From contig JANYAY010000175.1 of NCBI GenBank assembly GCA_025361065.1, forward strand, positions 1-50,300: a stretch of DNA of 50,300 bases, read 5' to 3'. The notes under the pieces are model-generated. The model saw only the letters and a list, made by a program, of their open reading frames with translations, was not told the DNA's origin and did not search any database. This stretch comes from Deltaproteobacteria bacterium (lineage in GTDB: Bacteria > Desulfobacterota > Syntrophia > Syntrophales > Smithellaceae). This document shows positions 45,905 through 50,300 of this stretch, piece by piece. Each line of letters opens with the position of its first letter. Within the stretch, counting starts at the first letter, position 1. The position numbers were made by a program, and so were the translations under genes.

Positions 45905-46771
45905 ATGAAAAAGAAATTATCTCTAAAAGAAATATTTCGGGGAAGGATCATCAGGCTGGGTATAAAAGAAATCTTTCCTGCGATCGGATTGGACAAAGAA
46001 CTTACAGCAATTAATATTCTACTTATTAGTCAAATACCTTTTCCTGCAAAAAAAAATAATGCTCCAACCATAGCAATAATAACACCACAGGCGCTAAATC
46101 AATTATGCCTGCTGGGACAAAATGTTTGTCGACAAATGCTGGAAAATATATTTAAGAAAAATATTTGTTTTCTTGTTTTATCAAGTTCTTTATGCATTCC
46201 GTCTTTTTTAAAGAAACATACTGCAAATTATAATATTCCATCTGCTGCATCGAAGTATGATGAGCATTATCTGAGAAGCATTTTGAGAGAATTGATCCGC
46301 GAAAAATTTGCCAAAGCTATTTCCGTTCATGGAGTTATTCTGGAAGCAAAAGGAAAAGGTATCTTAATCACCGGCGCCAGTGGTATCGGGAAAACAACGG
46401 CAGCTTTAAATTCAGTTGCCAATGATTATTACTGGGTAGCCGATGATATCGCGGTTATTAAAAGAAATAAAAAAGGAGAATTAATTGCCGGTGGTCATAA
46501 AAAAATTAATTCTTACATTCATACCGAAACTACGGGAATCATGCCTGTCGGTAAATTGATTAAACCGGACAGGATCAAAAAGAATACAAGACTTGCCGCC
46601 ATGATAAAAATTGAGAAAACAGGAACAAGATATATTAGGATAAGGAAAGGTGAGACAAAAATACTGGGGAATAAGTTAACTTGTTTACACATCAAAATTC
46701 CGTCCTCTGGCTTTTTTGATGAAAATCTGTTAAAAAAATCTTTAAGACAACTACCAAAGGATAATTTATGA
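45905..46771 (+). CDS. Divergent HPr kinase/phosphorylase-like protein
   Basis: [58 protein letters not shown]; matches HprK C-terminal P-loop region. Canonical IRGLGIINV-type segment not seen. Confidence 0.8.
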   Translation: MKKKLSLKEIFRGRIIRLGIKEIFPAIGLDKELTAINILLISQIPFPAKKNNAPTIAIITPQALNQLCLLGQNVCRQMLENIFKKNICFLVLSSSLCIPSFLKKHTANYNIPSAASKYDEHYLRSILRELIREKFAKAISVHGVILEAKGKGILITGASGIGKTTAALNSVANDYYWVADDIAVIKRNKKGELIAGGHKKINSYIHTETTGIMPVGKLIKPDRIKKNTRLAAMIKIEKTGTRYIRIRKGETKILGNKLTCLHIKIPSSGFFDENLLKKSLRQLPKDNL

Positions 46772-47634
46772 AAAATCTTCGCGTTGTAATTATTACAGGT
46801 CTTTCCGGTTCCGGTAAAAGTACGGCGCTCCGGGCACTGGAAGATATCGGCTTTTTTTGCGTTGATAATCTGCCGGTTGTTTTATTGCCGAAATTTCTGG
46901 ATATAACTGTACAATCGTCTCCGGAAATAAAACGTGTTGCCCTGGTCATGGATCTGCGCGAAAGAGGTTTTTTGGAAAAGTACAAACGTATTTTTGCCCA
47001 CATTAAAGGAAAAGGCTATAAAATTGAGATTCTCTTTCTTGATTCTACGGATGATTCTCTTTTGCATCGTTTCAGTGAGACCAGACGTACACATCCACTT
47101 TCCGAACAGGGTTCGGTTATGGATGGCATCCGGTTGGAAAGAGAAAAATTATCCTCTTTGAAGCAGATGGCAGATCAGGTTATTGACAGCACATCGACAA
47201 ATGTTCATCAACTTAAAGATATGGTTCAACGGCATTATTTGCCGGCTTCAGTGCATAAGAAACTGATAGTGAATGTTATTTCCTTTGGATACCGTTATGG
47301 TTTACCGAGTGATGCCGATCTCGTTTTTGATGTAAGATTTTTACCTAATCCATATTTTACTCCGGCGCTAAAAGACTTTGACGGACAAAATAATGCCGTT
47401 CGTGAATTTGTTTTGAACAATGAAAAGAGCATAACTTTTTTGAAAAAGTTTTTAGATTTAATGACTTTTTTAATTCCTTTATATGACAAGGAAGGTAAGG
47501 TGCGCTTAAATGTTGCTTTAGGTTGTACAGGCGGAAAACACCGTTCCGTAGTTATGGCTAATCAATTAGGGGCGCATTTTTCGGAAATGAAATATATTGT
47601 CAATATTACTCATCGCGACATCAACAAAAGCTGA
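46768..47634 (+). CDS. rapZ: RNase adapter protein RapZ (P-loop nucleotide-binding)
   Basis: [86 protein letters not shown]. Confidence 0.96.
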   Translation: MKNLRVVIITGLSGSGKSTALRALEDIGFFCVDNLPVVLLPKFLDITVQSSPEIKRVALVMDLRERGFLEKYKRIFAHIKGKGYKIEILFLDSTDDSLLHRFSETRRTHPLSEQGSVMDGIRLEREKLSSLKQMADQVIDSTSTNVHQLKDMVQRHYLPASVHKKLIVNVISFGYRYGLPSDADLVFDVRFLPNPYFTPALKDFDGQNNAVREFVLNNEKSITFLKKFLDLMTFLIPLYDKEGKVRLNVALGCTGGKHRSVVMANQLGAHFSEMKYIVNITHRDINKS

Positions 47635-47757
47635 TGGCCTCGTAAAAAGGCCGTATGCTGCGTTGCGCTTCATCCCTCGTCACTGCGGCGTACGACAAGT
47701 ACGCCTCATTCCTCGGTATTCGCGCGCCTTGCCTGCAACCTTTTTACTAGGCCATCA
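47632..47757. repeat. Long inverted-repeat element between convergent rapZ and M23 peptidase genes
   Basis: Outer arms TGATGGCCTCGTAAAAAGG (47632-47650) and CCTTTTTACTAGGCCATCA (47739-47757); inner perfect arms GGCGTAC/GTACGCC (47687-47705). Confidence 0.8.
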
Positions 47758-47769
47758 AAGCTAGTATTA

Positions 47770-49107
47770 TCAGAAAATCATTTTTTTGCTTATATTGTCG
47801 TTAATCCAGTGCGGATCCCACCATTCCTGCGGGTTGACGAATTGTCCTCCGGCAAGAATACTGAAATGTAAATGATCACCTCCCGCGAGACCGGATATGC
47901 CGGAATGACCGATTACCTCTTCCTTTTTCACCGCTTTTCCGACTGTAGTATTAAGGGCAGACAGATGCCCATAAAGACTGAATAAACCCTGGCCGTGATC
48001 AATAATAACTGCATTGCCGTAAATTCCCAGGACACCGGCAAATACGACAATGCCATTGTTGGCTGCTTCAATAGCCGCATGGGCATTAGAGGCGAGGTCA
48101 ACGCCAACGTGCAGAGAATTGGCTATTGCTTTATTTGCGACCATGTATGTTCTTTTGTCACCGAATAAAGCCATCGGTTGAGCTCTCTGCATCCGCAGGA
48201 ATGTTCCTTCCCAAAGTTGTTTAGGCGAAGATTTTTGACAGATTGTCTGTAGTGTGCGGAAATTATCATCACGCATTTGTCCATTCACATAGGTGAATAT
48301 TTCCAATGGTGTTTTCCCTTGTAAGGCAGGAACCATTGCCTGAAATTCAGGCATTTTCTGTTGCAGGAAAGTCTCACTCAAATTCATTTTGTCTGCACGA
48401 AATTTCTTTTCCTTAATCAGGCAGGGAATTGCAATGCTGGCTTCATTGCCCGCGGTATCGCGGGCAAATACTTTAATTGCTGTTTTTGTTCTTGTTGCAT
48501 CAATCGGTATAGCAAAGTAGGTAAGCGTGGTGGGCTTGTTGTCAACCAGTACCGTATAACCGGGAGTAAAGTGATCATTAACATAAACACCGTTTAAAAC
48601 GGAGGGCTTTGATATGCGGAAAGCAATGAAACATGTACCGCCTTGATTGGCGTTATTGACGGGATTGAGCAGATATATCTGCGGAGGCACAGTGTCTATT
48701 GTGACCGGCTGTGAGAAAATGACCTGATTCTTAAACAATGAGTGGTCAGTTGCCGTAAATTTAATTACAGCCGGGCCATCATGTAACTTTAGTGCGGCAG
48801 TGTCCAGGGTTAAGGATATTATTTTCTGTTTGTTTCCTTTGGAAGGAATATTTTCTTGAGCGATAATCAGCCCCTTGTTATCCTGAATAATTTCTGCATA
48901 TATTTGTGACAGGCCGCTTTTTTGATCGGAAAATGTTATCTCCAGTTTCTTTTGTTTTCCAATCATGCTGATATCCTGATTGAATTTAATTGACGGTGTT
49001 TCTCTTTCCAGATAATTCCCCCAATAAAGCCCGCCCAGGCCGGCGATTATTATTAGACCGGCAATAACAATAGCAATAATTGTGAAGGATGAGTTAACTT
49101 TTTTCAT
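47770..49107 (-). CDS. M23-family (LytM-like) metallopeptidase, membrane anchored
   Basis: HVGVDLASNAHAAIEAANNGIVVFAGVLGIYGNAVIIDHGQGLFSLYGHLSALNTTVGKAVKKEEVIGHSGISGLAGGDHLHFSI; N-terminal TM. ATG at 49107 has GGAGG upstream. Confidence 0.92.
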   Translation of the reverse strand: MKKVNSSFTIIAIVIAGLIIIAGLGGLYWGNYLERETPSIKFNQDISMIGKQKKLEITFSDQKSGLSQIYAEIIQDNKGLIIAQENIPSKGNKQKIISLTLDTAALKLHDGPAVIKFTATDHSLFKNQVIFSQPVTIDTVPPQIYLLNPVNNANQGGTCFIAFRISKPSVLNGVYVNDHFTPGYTVLVDNKPTTLTYFAIPIDATRTKTAIKVFARDTAGNEASIAIPCLIKEKKFRADKMNLSETFLQQKMPEFQAMVPALQGKTPLEIFTYVNGQMRDDNFRTLQTICQKSSPKQLWEGTFLRMQRAQPMALFGDKRTYMVANKAIANSLHVGVDLASNAHAAIEAANNGIVVFAGVLGIYGNAVIIDHGQGLFSLYGHLSALNTTVGKAVKKEEVIGHSGISGLAGGDHLHFSILAGGQFVNPQEWWDPHWINDNISKKMIF

Positions 49108-49310
49108 TATTTCCTCCGGATCTGTGAGATGCAATATCTGCGCGCGTGTATAATTTCTTTCAATGCCTTTTGCAAGACAAATTTCTGTAAGTTATAAAGA
49201 TGCTGATGATTGTCTTAGTACAAACGGGTGCTGTTTTTCCCCGTTAGTTATGCCTTGATCTTGCATTTAAACACTGTTATATTCTCAAAAAAATAAAGTG
49301 ATGAAGATAT

Positions 49311-50300
49311 ATGCTCAATGGTAAGAAAATTGTCCTGGGAGTAACCGGTGGAATTGCTGCTTACAAAGCGGCGGAATTAACCCGTACTCTGATCAAAGAA
49401 GGTGCGCAGGTAAAAGTCATTATGACTAAAAGTGCCAGAGAATTTATTTCTCCGTTAACACTTCAGACACTTTCTCGTGATATGGTATATACGGACATGT
49501 ATGTTCCTGCTGCCAAATATGACATGGCCCACATAAGTCTTGCCGAATTTGCCGATGCCTTTGTTATTGCGCCGGCAACAGGAAATATCATCGGGAAAAT
49601 AGCATCGGGCATAGCTGATGATTTGCTTTCGACCACAATTATGGCTGCCGGTAAACCTACACTTATTTGTCCGGCAATGAATGACAAGATGCTGGCTAAT
49701 CCCTTTGTTCAGGAAAATATCAATAAACTTAAAAAATATGGTTATATCGTAATGGATTGTGCTTTCGGTGAGTTAGCATGCAAAACTCAAGGTTCAGGGC
49801 GGCTGCCGGATGTTTCCGCGATAGTCGAAGAAATAAAAACTCTGTTAACCCCCAAAGATTTAACTGGTGAAAGAATTCTGGTTACTGCCGGACCCACGGA
49901 AGAACCGCTGGACCCGGTGCGTTTTATCACAAATTTATCGTCGGGTAAAATGGGTTATGCTTTGGCAAGAGTCGCCCGCAGGCGTGGCGCTCAAGTTACT
50001 CTAATTACAGGACCGACGAATCTGCCGCTGCCGCAAGTTGATAAAGTAATCCGGATTCGTACGGCACAGGAAATGTATGCAGCCGTATTGGAACATTTTA
50101 AGAAAGCGACGATAATAATCAAAGCTGCCGCTGTTGCCGATTACCGGCCCGTTGCTTTAGCAAAGGAAAAGATAAAGAAAAGTGATCCCTCTCTCTCCCT
50201 GAGTCTGGAAAGAAATCCGGATATAATAGCGGAGGTCGGCAGGATCAAAGGCAACCGCATGCTGGTCGGTTTTGCCATGGAAACGCAGGATCTTCTGGCC
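49311..50300 (+). CDS. coaBC: Bifunctional phosphopantothenoylcysteine decarboxylase/phosphopantothenate-cysteine ligase (partial, runs off window)
   Basis: MLNGKKIVLGVTGGIAAYKAAELTRTLIKEGAQVKVIMTKSAREFISPLTLQTLS...APATGNIIGKIASGIADDLLSTT...PAMNDKM...VTAGPTEEPLDPVRFITNLSSGKMGYALA. Confidence 0.96.
   Translation, partial: MLNGKKIVLGVTGGIAAYKAAELTRTLIKEGAQVKVIMTKSAREFISPLTLQTLSRDMVYTDMYVPAAKYDMAHISLAEFADAFVIAPATGNIIGKIASGIADDLLSTTIMAAGKPTLICPAMNDKMLANPFVQENINKLKKYGYIVMDCAFGELACKTQGSGRLPDVSAIVEEIKTLLTPKDLTGERILVTAGPTEEPLDPVRFITNLSSGKMGYALARVARRRGAQVTLITGPTNLPLPQVDKVIRIRTAQEMYAAVLEHFKKATIIIKAAAVADYRPVALAKEKIKKSDPSLSLSLERNPDIIAEVGRIKGNRMLVGFAMETQDLLA

Overview
The window reads as a Deltaproteobacteria/Syntrophales-like anaerobe chromosome; the lineage is inferred from gene content only. 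Its core (about 2.9-21.9 kb, minus strand) is a dense [FeFe]-hydrogenase region with two units. Unit 1 holds hydF, aspA, a HydA catalytic subunit, a HydB(NuoF)-GltD fusion, a small 2Fe-2S protein, a HydC/NuoE subunit and upstream signalling genes (HATPase, PHP, two DRTGG proteins, an RsbW/T-like kinase). Unit 2 is tightly coupled: a 1144-aa GltD-HydA-NuoE-like fusion, a 2Fe-2S protein, a PAS-containing sensory-type [FeFe] hydrogenase and a SpoIIE/PP2C phosphatase. Downstream are a NUDIX-RsbRD_N-like fusion, a methyltransferase, a Crp/Fnr regulator divergent from hcp, and a small accessory island with a SIR2-family gene interrupted by an in-frame TGA and a HigBA-like toxin-antitoxin pair. Then come rpiB, xerD, a TPR protein and the kdsA-kdsC / lptC-lptA-lptB-rpoN-hpf-ptsN-hprK-rapZ block. 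That block is split between kdsC and lptC by an opposite-strand beta-hydroxy/beta-keto acid catabolic module (two HADH-family dehydrogenases, BKACE, GntP permease, NarL-type regulator, PAS kinase). The window ends with an M23 peptidase and a partial coaBC. Several structured intergenic repeats are present. The most interesting candidate system is the pair of GltD-fused hydrogenases with a co-transcribed H2-sensor/phosphatase module. All family calls come from reading motifs; no database search was run.
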